Below are positions 40,453 through 48,306 of a stretch of DNA of 64,000 bases, piece by piece. The notes under the pieces are model-generated. The model was not told where the DNA came from. It saw nothing but the letters and a program-made list of their open reading frames with translations, and searched no databases. This DNA is from JAXMAZ01 sp046350115. Lineage in GTDB: Bacteria; Planctomycetota; Planctomycetia; Gemmatales; Gemmataceae. The stretch's first letter is position 1. Each line of letters begins with the position of its first letter. The position numbers and the translations under genes are program-made. The stretch covers positions 62,001 to 126,000 of the forward strand of contig JAXMAZ010000015.1 in assembly GCA_046350115.1 (NCBI GenBank), given 5' to 3'.

Positions 40453-40505
40453 CGCCGCGTCGGGGGCGTCTTGTCGTACGGGACGAGATGCCGCTGACGC
40501 GGCGT
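40453..40505 (+). terminator. Hairpin behind csrA
   Basis: CGCCGCGTC (40453-40461) pairs with GACGCGGCG further on, followed by TGTTTTCG. It could act as an intrinsic terminator for csrA; the central loop is long and partly structured. Confidence 0.45.
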
Positions 40506-40528
40506 GTTTTCGTATCCGGGGGTGGCCC

Positions 40529-41212
40529 ATGCTCGCGCTGGTTTTCCCGCTGGCCGTGTCCGCCCTCGCCGCCGACGGGCCGGAAAAAACTGCCGTCGCC
40601 GCCCTGCAAGTCTTCAACCCGCTGGTCGGTTCGTGGAAGGCGACCGGCACCCCGGACGGCCCGCAGACCGGTTTTTGGACCGAGAAAATCACCTGGGGCT
40701 GGGAGTTCGCCGGCGGCCCGCGGCTGGTCGCCACGTTCGCCGACGGCAAGCAATTCTCGAAGTGGGAACTTTGCCCCCGACCCGACGGCGGGTTCACGCT
40801 CACCGCCACCACGCCGGACAAGAAGGATCAGACGTTCGCCGGAAAGCTAGTGACCGGCAAGCAGGGGGACCGAACGCTCACCCTGGACCGAACCGGCCAG
40901 CCGTCCGGGTCCGACCCCGAGCGGCTGGTCATTTCCCTGCTGCACGCGAACCGGTTCCTGTACCGGCTGGAGTCGAAGCCGCCCGGGGCCGGGGCGTACA
41001 GCCGGCGATACCGGGTCGGGGCGACGAAGGAGGGGGAGCCGTTCGCGGCTGTGCCGGCCGGGCCGGAGTGCGTGGTGTCCGGTGGCCGCGGGACGATCAC
41101 GGTGGCCCACAACGGGACCACTTACTACGTCTGCTGCTCCGGCTGCCGGGACGCCTTCAAAGAGGAGCCGGAGAAGTTCATCAAGGAGTACGAGGCGAAG
41201 CGGAAGAAGTAG
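40529..41212 (+). CDS. Secreted DUF1579-like protein with YHS-like C-terminal domain
   Basis: 227 residues. Signal peptide (MLALVFPLAVSALAADG). The central part (LVGSWKATGTPDGPQTGFW, WEFAGGPRLVATF, RPDGGFTLTATTPD) has a calycin/DUF1579-like strand pattern. The last ~50 residues are a YHS/TRASH-type metal-binding domain: CVVSGGRGTITVAHNGTTYY, CCSGCRDAFKEEPEKFI. Such domains often bind copper or iron. No neighbour points to a pathway. Confidence 0.72.
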   Translation: MLALVFPLAVSALAADGPEKTAVAALQVFNPLVGSWKATGTPDGPQTGFWTEKITWGWEFAGGPRLVATFADGKQFSKWELCPRPDGGFTLTATTPDKKDQTFAGKLVTGKQGDRTLTLDRTGQPSGSDPERLVISLLHANRFLYRLESKPPGAGAYSRRYRVGATKEGEPFAAVPAGPECVVSGGRGTITVAHNGTTYYVCCSGCRDAFKEEPEKFIKEYEAKRKK

Positions 41213-41265
41213 GGACCGGCCACTTCGCCTAGCGTCAATTTCGACGGTAGGTCACAATACCGTTC

Positions 41266-42261
41266 ATGTCTCGACGCACGATCGCCGTCACCCTAGCCGG
41301 CCTCGCCGGGCTGGCGGTCGCGGCCGAAGCGGGCCGCGTCCTGTTCGGGTCGAACCGGCACACCGTCGTCCCCGGCAAGGTGTACCGCTGCGCCCAGCCG
41401 TCCGGGCCCGCTCTGGCCGAGCTGATCGAGGCCCGGCAGATCAAAACGATCCTCAACCTCCGCGGCGTCTCCCGGGACGCGGACTGGTATCTGGCCGAGA
41501 GCCGGGCCGCCCACGCGGCCAACATCTCGCAGGAAGACGTCACCCTGTCCGCGTACCTGCTGCCGCCGCCGGCCGAGTTGCGGCGGCTGGTGGAAGTGCT
41601 GGATCACACCGAGTACCCGGTGCTGATTCACTGCAAGCAGGGGGCGGACCGGACCGGGCTGGCGTCTGCCATCGTCGTGCTGCTCTCCCCGGACGGCACC
41701 CTGGCCGACGCCCGCCGGCAACTGTGGCCGACCTACGGCCACATCTCCCTCGGCCGCACCTACGCGATGGACGAGTTCCTCGACCGGTACGAAGGCTGGC
41801 TCGTCTCCGTGAGCCAGCCGCACACCCCTGAGCGGTTCCGGCACTGGGTGGACGCGGTGTACGTCCCCGGCCCGGCCCGCTCCGAGCTGACCTGGCTGGA
41901 CCCGGTGCCGAACCCGGTGCCGGCGAACCAACCCTTCGCGGTCCGGCTGCGGGCGACCAACCGGTCGAACGAGGCGTGGGCGTTCAAGCCCGGGACGTTC
42001 GCCGGCATCCACCTGCAGTACCAGATCGCCAACGACAAGCTGGAGACGGTGTACCGCGACCGGGCCGGGCTGCTGGACCGGACGGTCGCCCCGGGCGAGT
42101 CCATCGACCTGACGCTGGCGGTGCCGCCGCTGCGGGCGGCGGGCCGGTACGCGCTGGTGGCCGAGCTGCTGGACGCCCGCGGGGCCGGGGTGCCGATCCG
42201 GGTGCAGTCGTTCGTCAAGTTCGGCGACGAGCCGGCGATGGCCGAGGTGGTGGTGAAATGA
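41266..42261 (+). CDS. Membrane-anchored dual-specificity-type phosphatase with C-terminal beta domain
   Basis: 331 residues. One N-terminal hydrophobic helix (AVTLAGLAGLAVAAEAG). The phosphatase signature is Cys123-X5-Arg129 in IHCKQGADRTG, with an acidic region (SRDAD) near residue 70 as a possible general acid. After ~residue 190 a beta-sandwich-like domain follows (FAVRLRATNRSNEAWAF, HLQYQIANDKLE, LTLAVPPLRAAGRYALVAEL). Related proteins dephosphorylate lipids or polyphosphates as well as tyrosine. The TGA is the first part of a 36-bp inverted repeat arm. Confidence 0.8.
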   Translation: MSRRTIAVTLAGLAGLAVAAEAGRVLFGSNRHTVVPGKVYRCAQPSGPALAELIEARQIKTILNLRGVSRDADWYLAESRAAHAANISQEDVTLSAYLLPPPAELRRLVEVLDHTEYPVLIHCKQGADRTGLASAIVVLLSPDGTLADARRQLWPTYGHISLGRTYAMDEFLDRYEGWLVSVSQPHTPERFRHWVDAVYVPGPARSELTWLDPVPNPVPANQPFAVRLRATNRSNEAWAFKPGTFAGIHLQYQIANDKLETVYRDRAGLLDRTVAPGESIDLTLAVPPLRAAGRYALVAELLDARGAGVPIRVQSFVKFGDEPAMAEVVVK

Positions 42262-42343
42262 GTCATCAAGTCGTCAAGTCTTCAGGTCTTCAAGTCGGAG
42301 ACCAACGGACTTGAAGACCTGAAGACTTGACGACTTGATGACT
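42261..42343. repeat. Type G inverted repeat, 36-bp perfect arms
   Basis: Arms 42261-42296 and 42308-42343 are exact complements with an 11-base loop. The arm itself consists of near-repeats of CAAGTC and CTTCAGG. It overlaps the last base of the phosphatase stop codon and ends 27 bases before the GT2 start. Confidence 0.92.
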
Positions 42344-42370
42344 ACCGCGAAGCGGAATGGAGTCCGCGTC

Positions 42371-43402
42371 ATGCCCGAACTGTCCGTCGTCATCCCGGTG
42401 AAGGACGAGGCACCGAACGTCCGCCCGCTGGCCGCCCGGCTGCGGGCCGCGCTGGCCGATGCGCCCGAGTGGGAAGCCGTCCTCATCGACGACGGCAGCA
42501 CCGACGGCACCTTCCCCGAGCTGGCCTCGGTCGCCGCCCACGACCCGCGGTTCAAGGTGGTCCGCCTCCGCCGCAACTTCGGCCAGTCGGCGGCGCTGCA
42601 GGCCGGATTCGACCACGCCGCCGGCCGGGTGATCGTCACCATGGACGGTGACCTGCAGAACGACCCGGCCGACATCCCGCTGCTGCTCGCCAAGCTGAAC
42701 CAGGGGTACGACGTGGCCCTCGGCCAGCGGGCCGACCGACACGACAAACTGCTCCTGCGGAAGTTGCCGAGCTGGGTCGCCAACTGGCTGATCCGGCGGG
42801 TGACGGGGGTGCCGTTCAAGGACTTCGGCTGCACCCTCCGGGCGATGCGGCGGGAGGTGGTGGACGGGCTGCACCTGTACGGCGAGATGCACCGGTTCCT
42901 GACCGCGTTCGCGGTCCAGCAGGGGGCGGCGGTGGTGCAGGTGCCGGTCCGCCACCACCCGCGGACGGCCGGCCAGTCGAAGTACAACCTGTCCCGGACG
43001 GTGCGGGTGGTGCTCGACCTGATGACGGTCAAGTTCCTGGCCAGCTACCAGACCCGGCCGATGCACCTGTTCGGCCTGCTCGGGCTGATCCTGCTGGCGC
43101 TCGGCGGGGCGGGGGTGGCGGCGGCGCTGGTGATGAAGTACACCTCCGGCCCCGGCATGACCGCGAACCCGCTGTTCCTTTTGGGTGTGACGGCGGCCCT
43201 GATGGGGGTGCAGGCGGTGTCGCTGGGGCTGTTGGGCGAGGTGCTGGCGCGGGTGTACTTCGAGAGCCAGGGGAAGCCGCCGTACCTGGTGCGGGAAGGG
43301 CGGAACCTGCAAGCCGGGGGCCCGCACATCCTCGCCGGCCGGGTGCGGGTGGACCGCCCAACGGTCGAACGTCGGGGCGTCAACGATCGGAGTGAAGGGT
43401 AG
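42371..43402 (+). CDS. GT2 family glycosyltransferase with C-terminal membrane helices
   Basis: 343 residues. GT-A motifs: ELSVVIPVKDEAPNVRPL, VLIDDGSTDGT, QAGFDHAAGRVIVTMDGDLQNDP (DxD-type), and KDFGCTLRAMRREV, HPRTAGQSKYNLSR typical of dolichol-phosphate-mannose-synthase-like enzymes. Two membrane helices near residues 230-300 (FGLLGLILLALGGAGVAAAL, LLGVTAALMGVQAVSLGLLG) anchor it. It probably makes polyprenyl-phosphate-linked sugars, which GT87- and GT39-type enzymes use. The start MPELS is preferred over an ATG 36 bases upstream that lies near the repeat. Confidence 0.88.
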   Translation: MPELSVVIPVKDEAPNVRPLAARLRAALADAPEWEAVLIDDGSTDGTFPELASVAAHDPRFKVVRLRRNFGQSAALQAGFDHAAGRVIVTMDGDLQNDPADIPLLLAKLNQGYDVALGQRADRHDKLLLRKLPSWVANWLIRRVTGVPFKDFGCTLRAMRREVVDGLHLYGEMHRFLTAFAVQQGAAVVQVPVRHHPRTAGQSKYNLSRTVRVVLDLMTVKFLASYQTRPMHLFGLLGLILLALGGAGVAAALVMKYTSGPGMTANPLFLLGVTAALMGVQAVSLGLLGEVLARVYFESQGKPPYLVREGRNLQAGGPHILAGRVRVDRPTVERRGVNDRSEG

Positions 43403-43613
43403 GCCGAACCAGTAGCGACCGGGCGGCGAGTTGGAGAGCAGCCACCGCCTGTTCCCGGCTGACCGGCGGGAAGTCTTCCAGAAACTCGGCCAGCGGCCGC
43501 CCGCCGCCGAGGTAATCGAACAGCGCCTTGAGAGGCACCCGTGTGCCGGCGAACACCGGCGTCCCACCCAGGATGTCGGGGTCGCTGTGGACGACGGATT
43601 TGGTCGCAGTCAT
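43380..43613 (-). CDS. DUF433 family protein
   Basis: 77 residues: VVHSDPDILGGTPVFAGTRV, PLKALFDYLGGGRPLAEFLE and VSREQAVAALQ, a winged-helix-like DUF433 domain commonly found as the antitoxin-like partner of PIN-like DUF5615 proteins. No DUF5615 gene is adjacent. Its 3' end overlaps the 3' end of the GT2 gene by 23 bases, tail to tail. Confidence 0.8.
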   Translation of the reverse strand: MTATKSVVHSDPDILGGTPVFAGTRVPLKALFDYLGGGRPLAEFLEDFPPVSREQAVAALQLAARSLLVRPTLHSDR

Positions 43614-43714
43614 GCGGCACCTCCGCCCTGATTTAACACCCGCCGGCGGAGCCGAATGATTCCGCTCACCTGCCGCGGCCCGCTTTGGGAACGCGGCCAG
43701 CAGCAGCGATTGGT

Positions 43715-44077
43715 TCAGCCTGCCTCCCCTTCTGGGGCGAAATCCTTTAGCGATTGCTCCAAAGCCTTGACCACCCGCTGCCGCTTCGGCTCTTTGCGGA
43801 GGCGCAGCGGGAGTCGCTCGAACCACCGCTGGTTGTATCCGCCGGGATGCCACAGGGGGCCGGACATCTTGGAGCTGGGCAGCACCTTCTTCGAGTAGAA
43901 CTCCAGGTACTGCCGGATCATTTCCAGGGAGAAGAAGGCGAAGGTGAATTGGCAGACCTCGACGTAGTAAATCCACTGCGCATCCGGCGGACCAACGACG
44001 GGGTGCCATTCCCAATCGTGGACGCCGGCGGCCAACGCCTTCTCCTGAGTGTACGGCTCCTTCCACCAGCGAGCCAT
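43715..44077 (-). CDS. Hypothetical protein
   Basis: 120 residues, rich in aromatic residues: MARWWKEPYTQEKALAAG, DWEWHPVVGPPDAQWIYYVE, FTFAFFSLEMIRQYLEFYSK, PGGYNQRWFERLPLRL. A soluble fold by composition. I recognise no family. Codon use matches neighbours, and the C-terminus is Lys/Arg-rich, then acidic. Confidence 0.65.
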   Translation of the reverse strand: MARWWKEPYTQEKALAAGVHDWEWHPVVGPPDAQWIYYVEVCQFTFAFFSLEMIRQYLEFYSKKVLPSSKMSGPLWHPGGYNQRWFERLPLRLRKEPKRQRVVKALEQSLKDFAPEGEAG

Positions 44078-44290
44078 CCGCGTCTCCGCCTCTGGTGGCC
44101 GAACTCATGATCAAGTTGCACCTAGCGCAGCCTAACGCGGCGAGTCTGCCACCGTTGGCCGACACCGAGCCTCGCCAGCCAAGCTAACCGTCCAATCACG
44201 TCCCGTCAAATCTCGCATCGCCCGCCGACTTGACTTCCGCGAATCATGACCGACACTTGATGTGTTCTTTTGTTCACATCTGGTGCCGCC

Positions 44291-44704
44291 ATGCCCGCCG
44301 CTGCCGTTCGCCGGGACGAGTGGGCTGATGCCGTCTTCGACGCCGTCCGCACCCTGCGAGCCGCGCTGGTCGACCCGGCGTCCAGCCTCAAGGCGGCGGT
44401 CGAACTGCTCAAGCTGGAGGTCGCCCGCATCCGCCACGGCCGACCCATCGCTGGCACCAGCGACCGGGACGTCGGGGCCGAATCCCCGCTGTCCATTGCC
44501 GACATGGTCGGCGACAGCCTTGGGGGAGGGCGAGGCTCCTGCCGAGCCGTCAGCCCCCGGCAACCGGTTCACCCTCTGTCCGTAGCCGTCACCGGTGAGG
44601 CTTCGGGCCGTTGCCACGCGCTCCCCGGCTCGGCAGGAGCCTCGCCCTCCCCAAGGCCGGCTCACCGGCCGTTCCAGACGGCCACCACGTCCGCGTGCCG
44701 GTAG
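44291..44704 (+). CDS. Hypothetical protein whose C-terminus is written by a family B repeat
   Basis: 137 residues. Residues 1-~77 look like a genuine small helical protein (RRDEWADAVFDAVRTLRAAL, SSLKAAVELLKLEVARIR, ESPLSIADMVGDS). From there the frame enters the inverted repeat at 44518 and reads LGGGRGSCRAVSPRQ, then SAGASPSPRPAH, peptides seen wherever this repeat is translated. The natural C-terminus was probably lost or extended when the repeat arrived. The frame ends 43 bases inside the convergent glycosyltransferase gene. Confidence 0.5.
   Translation: MPAAAVRRDEWADAVFDAVRTLRAALVDPASSLKAAVELLKLEVARIRHGRPIAGTSDRDVGAESPLSIADMVGDSLGGGRGSCRAVSPRQPVHPLSVAVTGEASGRCHALPGSAGASPSPRPAHRPFQTATTSACR
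44518..44656. repeat. Family B inverted repeat inside the 3' end of a gene
   Basis: Arms 44518-44548 and 44627-44656 (one base shorter on the right). The right arm ends 5 bases before the stop of the minus-strand glycosyltransferase. Its centre shares CACGCGCTCCCCGGCTCGG with the copy at 56301-56445, so these two copies are closest relatives. Confidence 0.9.
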
Positions 44705-46323
44705 AAGTCGTAGTGCCGGGCGACCACCTGGGCGGTCGGCAGCCGGGCGGCCAGCCCCCCCTCCCACACCGCCGCCGGGACGAACAGGTAGCCGGGCCGC
44801 GGGGTGGCCAGGAAGTCGGCGGCCTGGTCGGCGGTGTACAGGATGTCCACCCGCCGGCGGGCGTAGAAGACCAGGCTCTGGCTGTCCGCGGAGTAGTGCA
44901 GGGACGCCAGCCGCACGTCCTCACCGGGCCGCACGCACCCGGAGTCGCGGGCGAGCGACTTGGCCGCCTTGAACTGATCGACGACCAGCACCGGCCCGGC
45001 GGCGATCACCCCGACCAGCCCGACCGCGGCGGCCGTCAGCTCCCCGACCACGACCGGGCGGTTGCCCGCCCGCAGCCCCCAGGCCATCACCCCCGCGGCG
45101 AGCACCGGCAGCAGCCCGACCCACGCCCACGCCTCCAGCCCGGGGAACGTCCGCATCCCGCTGCCGCCGACGGCCAGCGTGCCGGACGCGACAAGCAGGC
45201 CCAGCCCGAACCCGACGCCGGTGAGGGCCACCCCGCCGACGGCGACCGGCATCACCCACCGGGGCAGGGCGTAGGCGCCGGTCGCCCAACGCACCAGCGT
45301 CCGGGCGGTGAGCAGGGCCAGCGGCGGGTAGAGCGGGGCGATGTAGTTCGGCAGCTTGGTCGCCGCCGCCGAGAAGATGACGAGGTACGCAGTCGCCCAG
45401 ACCAGCAGGAACCGGCAGGCGCGGGTGTCGGTCGAAGGCCCACCCCCGGGCGTCGGTGGGCTTTGCCGGCTTCCCCGGATCGCGTCCCACAGTGTCACCC
45501 CGATGACACTGCTCCACGGGGCGAACAGCACCAGCACGCACCCGACGTAGAACCACACCGGCCCGCGGTGGTTCTCCTGCGGGGTGGTCGCCCGGTTCAG
45601 GTTCTCGTTCAGGAAGAACGCCTTCGGCCACTCGCCCCGGGTCTCGGCCGCCACCAGCCCGTACCACGGGGCGGCGGTCAGCAGGAACAGCAGCACGCCC
45701 CACATCAGCCGGTGGTCGAACAGCCGCCGCAGCTCCCGGTTCCAGGCGAAGTAGACGAGCGTGACGAACCCCGGGAAGGCCAGCCCGACCGGCCCCTTGG
45801 CCAGTGCCGCGAACCCGCACGCCACCCCCGGCCAGACCAGGAACCCGCGGCGGTCGCCCTCGTGGCCGACCCAGATCAGGTAGAAGGCGAGCACCGTGAA
45901 GAAGATGAGCGGGGCGTCCGGCGTTGCCGCGTGGCTCAGCACGCTGAACTGGATGGTGCTGGCCAGACACACCCCGCCGAGCAGCCCGGTGAGCGGGCCG
46001 AACATCCGCCGGCCGAGTTCATACGTGAGCAGCACGGTGCCGATGCCGAGCAGGGCCGACGGCAGCCGGGCCGACCACTCGCTGACGCCGAAGAACTGGT
46101 ACGCCGGCCGCTGCAGCCAGTAGGTCAGCACCGGCTTGGCGGTCCGCAGCTCCCAGTTGAACGTCGGCACCACCCACGTCCCGGCTTCGAGCATCTCCCG
46201 GCCGCATTCGGCGTTCACCCCTTCGTCCATGTCCCACAGGCTGTGCGCCCCGAGGTTCGGGAAGAACAACAGCCCGGCGATGGCGACCAGGGTGAGCCAG
46301 TGAACGAGCCGGGACGACCGCAT
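44662..46323 (-). CDS. PMT/ArnT-like membrane glycosyltransferase (GT39/GT83 type)
   Basis: 553 residues, about eleven to twelve membrane spans. The first periplasmic loop has the diagnostic acidic pair in HSLWDMDEGVNAECGREM, followed by TAKPVLTYWLQRPAYQFFG and a TPDAPLIFFTVLAFYLIWVG block. These enzymes transfer a sugar from a polyprenyl phosphate to protein or lipid A-like acceptors. A repeat-like hairpin (45435-45464) is embedded in the coding frame as SPPTPGGGPS in a loop. A longer in-frame ORF to 47187 opposes the glucokinase gene and is spurious; ATG 46323 starts the first membrane span. Confidence 0.88.
   Translation of the reverse strand: MRSSRLVHWLTLVAIAGLLFFPNLGAHSLWDMDEGVNAECGREMLEAGTWVVPTFNWELRTAKPVLTYWLQRPAYQFFGVSEWSARLPSALLGIGTVLLTYELGRRMFGPLTGLLGGVCLASTIQFSVLSHAATPDAPLIFFTVLAFYLIWVGHEGDRRGFLVWPGVACGFAALAKGPVGLAFPGFVTLVYFAWNRELRRLFDHRLMWGVLLFLLTAAPWYGLVAAETRGEWPKAFFLNENLNRATTPQENHRGPVWFYVGCVLVLFAPWSSVIGVTLWDAIRGSRQSPPTPGGGPSTDTRACRFLLVWATAYLVIFSAAATKLPNYIAPLYPPLALLTARTLVRWATGAYALPRWVMPVAVGGVALTGVGFGLGLLVASGTLAVGGSGMRTFPGLEAWAWVGLLPVLAAGVMAWGLRAGNRPVVVGELTAAAVGLVGVIAAGPVLVVDQFKAAKSLARDSGCVRPGEDVRLASLHYSADSQSLVFYARRRVDILYTADQAADFLATPRPGYLFVPAAVWEGGLAARLPTAQVVARHYDFYRHADVVAVWNGR
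45435..45464. repeat. Family F-like palindrome inside the PMT-like gene
   Basis: AAGGCCCACC...GGTGGGCTTT, with a single G-T mismatch in the 10-bp stem, inside coding sequence. It is translated as a Pro/Gly-rich segment in a predicted loop. It resembles the 30-bp palindromes at gene ends. Confidence 0.55.
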
Positions 46324-46374
46324 CGGAGCCTCCTGCCGGTGGGCCGAAATGTTACGGGAACCGCCGCCCGGCCG

Positions 46375-46404
46375 AAAGCCCACCCGTTGCAACGGGTGGG
46401 CTTT
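46375..46404. repeat. Family F 30-bp perfect palindrome between divergent genes
   Basis: Identical to the 30 bases at 61949-61978 (AAAGCCCACCCGTTGCAACG...). It lies between the starts of the PMT-like gene and the glucokinase gene, so here it would be in one or both leaders rather than at a 3' end. Confidence 0.85.
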
Positions 46405-46467
46405 GAGACTCCTCACCCTCAGATACAACATCCGGACCAGAACCCTCCCCCTCGTCGGGCTTTTCAT

Positions 46468-47457
46468 ATGCCGGACACGCAGTACTACGTCGGGCTGGAC
46501 GTCGGCGGCACCACCATGAAGGCGGCGGTGGTGGACGACGCCGGCGACCCGGCCCCGGCGGTCAGCCTGCCGACCGAGCCGCACCGCGGCCAGGAGGCCG
46601 GGCTGGAGACGATGTGCGAGGCGATCCGCCAGGCGGTCAAGGCGGCCGGGCTGACGCTGGACCGGGTCGCCGCAATCGGGGTGGCGACGCCGGGCCTCAT
46701 GGACATCAAGCTCGGCCTGATCCTCGACCCGCCGAACCTGAAGCCGTGGCGGAACGTCCCGGTCCGGGACCACGTCAAGCGGGTGTTCAACAAGCCGACC
46801 GCCTTCCAGAACGACGCCAACGCGGCGGCCCTCGGCGAGTTCTGGGTCGGGGCCGGGCGGGACGTGAACAGCTTCGTCCTGTTCACCCTGGGCACCGGGA
46901 TCGGCGGCGGGGTCGTGGTGGACGGGAAGGTGATCGAGGGGGAGCACAGCCACGGCGGGGAGGTCGGCCACCTGCGGATCGACCTGCCGGACCGCGGCCG
47001 GCTGTGCGGGTGCGGCCGGCGGGGCTGCCTGGAGGCGTACGCCAGTGCGACCGGGGTGGTCGCCCGCGCCCGGGAGGCGATGGCCGCCGACCGCCGGCCG
47101 ACCCGGCTGCGGGAGCTGCTGCGGGACGCCGACGGGAGCGAGCTGACGGCCAAGGAGGTGTTCGACGTGGCCGCCGCCGGGGACCATCTGGCCCAGGAGA
47201 TCGTGGACGAGACCGCCTACTACCTGGCCCTCGGGGCGTGTGCGATGATGGCGACGGTGGACCCGCAGATGATCGCGTTCGGCGGCGGCATGTCAGAGGC
47301 GGGGGAGCCGTTCCTGGCGAAGATCAAGGAGTACGTCGGCCGGTTCGGGCTGAGCTACCCGGCGAGCAAGGTGCAGATCCGGTACGCCCAGCTCGGCAGC
47401 GACGCCGGATTCATCGGTGCCGCCGCCTGCGCCCGCCAACTGGTCGCGAAGGGGTGA
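46468..47457 (+). CDS. ROK family glucokinase
   Basis: 329 residues. ATP-binding GLDVGGTTMKAAVVD at residues 9-23, catalytic Asp116 in FQNDANAA, ATP loop GTGIGGGVVV and the ROK zinc site His168, Cys180, Cys182 and Cys187 (CGCGRRGC). It phosphorylates glucose, feeding glucose-6-phosphate to the pgi product encoded 2 kb further on. ATG 46468 begins the family N-terminus; the long upstream ORF is not coding. Confidence 0.9.
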   Translation: MPDTQYYVGLDVGGTTMKAAVVDDAGDPAPAVSLPTEPHRGQEAGLETMCEAIRQAVKAAGLTLDRVAAIGVATPGLMDIKLGLILDPPNLKPWRNVPVRDHVKRVFNKPTAFQNDANAAALGEFWVGAGRDVNSFVLFTLGTGIGGGVVVDGKVIEGEHSHGGEVGHLRIDLPDRGRLCGCGRRGCLEAYASATGVVARAREAMAADRRPTRLRELLRDADGSELTAKEVFDVAAAGDHLAQEIVDETAYYLALGACAMMATVDPQMIAFGGGMSEAGEPFLAKIKEYVGRFGLSYPASKVQIRYAQLGSDAGFIGAAACARQLVAKG

Positions 47458-47462
47458 CGCCG

Positions 47463-47849
47463 ATGGCCGAGCCGGACGGGCTGGACGACTTCGAGGCGAC
47501 CTGGGAGGCGGCCGCCGAGTGGGGGCTGGCGTCCGTCGTCCTCGGCGGGGCGACCACCCTGTTCGGCTGCCTCGGGGTCATCATGTCGCTCTTGTCGCAC
47601 GACATGGCGGGCCGCTGGCACTGGATCCCGCAGTGGGTGTCCGGTGTCACCGGGTTCGTCGCCTGTGCGGTCATGATGGGATACGCGGTCGCCGGGGTGC
47701 GGTTCGGGGTGCGGTCCATGCGGGCCGCCCGATCCCGCCGCCAGCCGGTCGCCCGCGGGGTGGTCGGGGTGATGCTCAGCCTGTTCGGACTGTTCGCCAG
47801 CCTCGGGGCCGCCGCCACCTGGTATGGGGTCGTCGACCGGATGCGCTGA
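47463..47849 (+). CDS. Membrane protein with DUF4190-like layout
   Basis: 128 residues with three hydrophobic spans (LASVVLGGATTLFGCLGVI, VSGVTGFVACAVMMGYAVA, VVGVMLSLFGLFASLGAAAT) after an acidic N-terminus (MAEPDGLDDFEATWEAA). DUF4190-like layout. It starts 5 bases after the glucokinase stop and is followed 13 bases later by another small gene, so all are likely co-transcribed. Function unknown. Confidence 0.68.
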   Translation: MAEPDGLDDFEATWEAAAEWGLASVVLGGATTLFGCLGVIMSLLSHDMAGRWHWIPQWVSGVTGFVACAVMMGYAVAGVRFGVRSMRAARSRRQPVARGVVGVMLSLFGLFASLGAAATWYGVVDRMR

Positions 47850-47862
47850 CGGAGGGCGACCG

Positions 47863-48306
47863 ATGCTGCCGACGCTCGCGCTGCTCGCCGGGCTGACCGC
47901 CGCCAGCGTCCACGCCCGGGTGGCCGGCCCGTGGGCCGTCACCGGGATGGCGATGAACGGCTACGACTCGCCGGCGGACGCCTTCAAAGACCTGCGGATG
48001 ACGTTCGCCCGAGACCGGGTGACGGTCACGAACAAGGCGGACGCGATCGCCAGCGGGCGGGTGCGGGTGCTGGCGGCATCGGGTCCGGTGGTGACGTTCG
48101 ATTTGCTCATGGGGGAGGGGCCGGACGCCGGCAAGACGTTCCCCGGCCGGCTGGAGTGGGCGGACCGCGACACCCTGAGAGTCCGGCTGCTCCAGCCCGG
48201 CAAGGAGCGGCCGACGGGCGTCCGGTCCGAACCCGACGACCGGTCGGCGGTGGTGGCCCTGAAGCGGCTCAAACCGGTCCCGGCACCGAAAGGGGGCGAG
48301 CGATGA
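47863..48306 (+). CDS. TIGR03067-like secreted protein
   Basis: 147 residues. A short hydrophobic leader (MLPTLALLAGLTAASVHA) and a lipocalin-like pattern (RMTFARDRVTVTNKADA, VTFDLLMGEGPDAGKTFPG, LEWADRDTLRVRLLQPG). TIGR03067 proteins in Gemmata-like species share the FxxDRVTV...KTFPG style. The stop overlaps the next gene's ATG by 4 bases. Confidence 0.6.
   Translation: MLPTLALLAGLTAASVHARVAGPWAVTGMAMNGYDSPADAFKDLRMTFARDRVTVTNKADAIASGRVRVLAASGPVVTFDLLMGEGPDAGKTFPGRLEWADRDTLRVRLLQPGKERPTGVRSEPDDRSAVVALKRLKPVPAPKGGER

Noticed and set aside
44611..46467. In-frame 5' extension of the glucokinase ORF across the opposite-strand glycosyltransferase
   Set aside because: The extension is antisense to a well-supported membrane glycosyltransferase and has no conserved motif; the ROK fold starts at 46468.
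46324..47187. In-frame N-terminal extension of the PMT-like glycosyltransferase
   Set aside because: It is antisense to the ROK kinase and contains the translated 30-bp palindrome; the first membrane span starts at the ATG at 46323.
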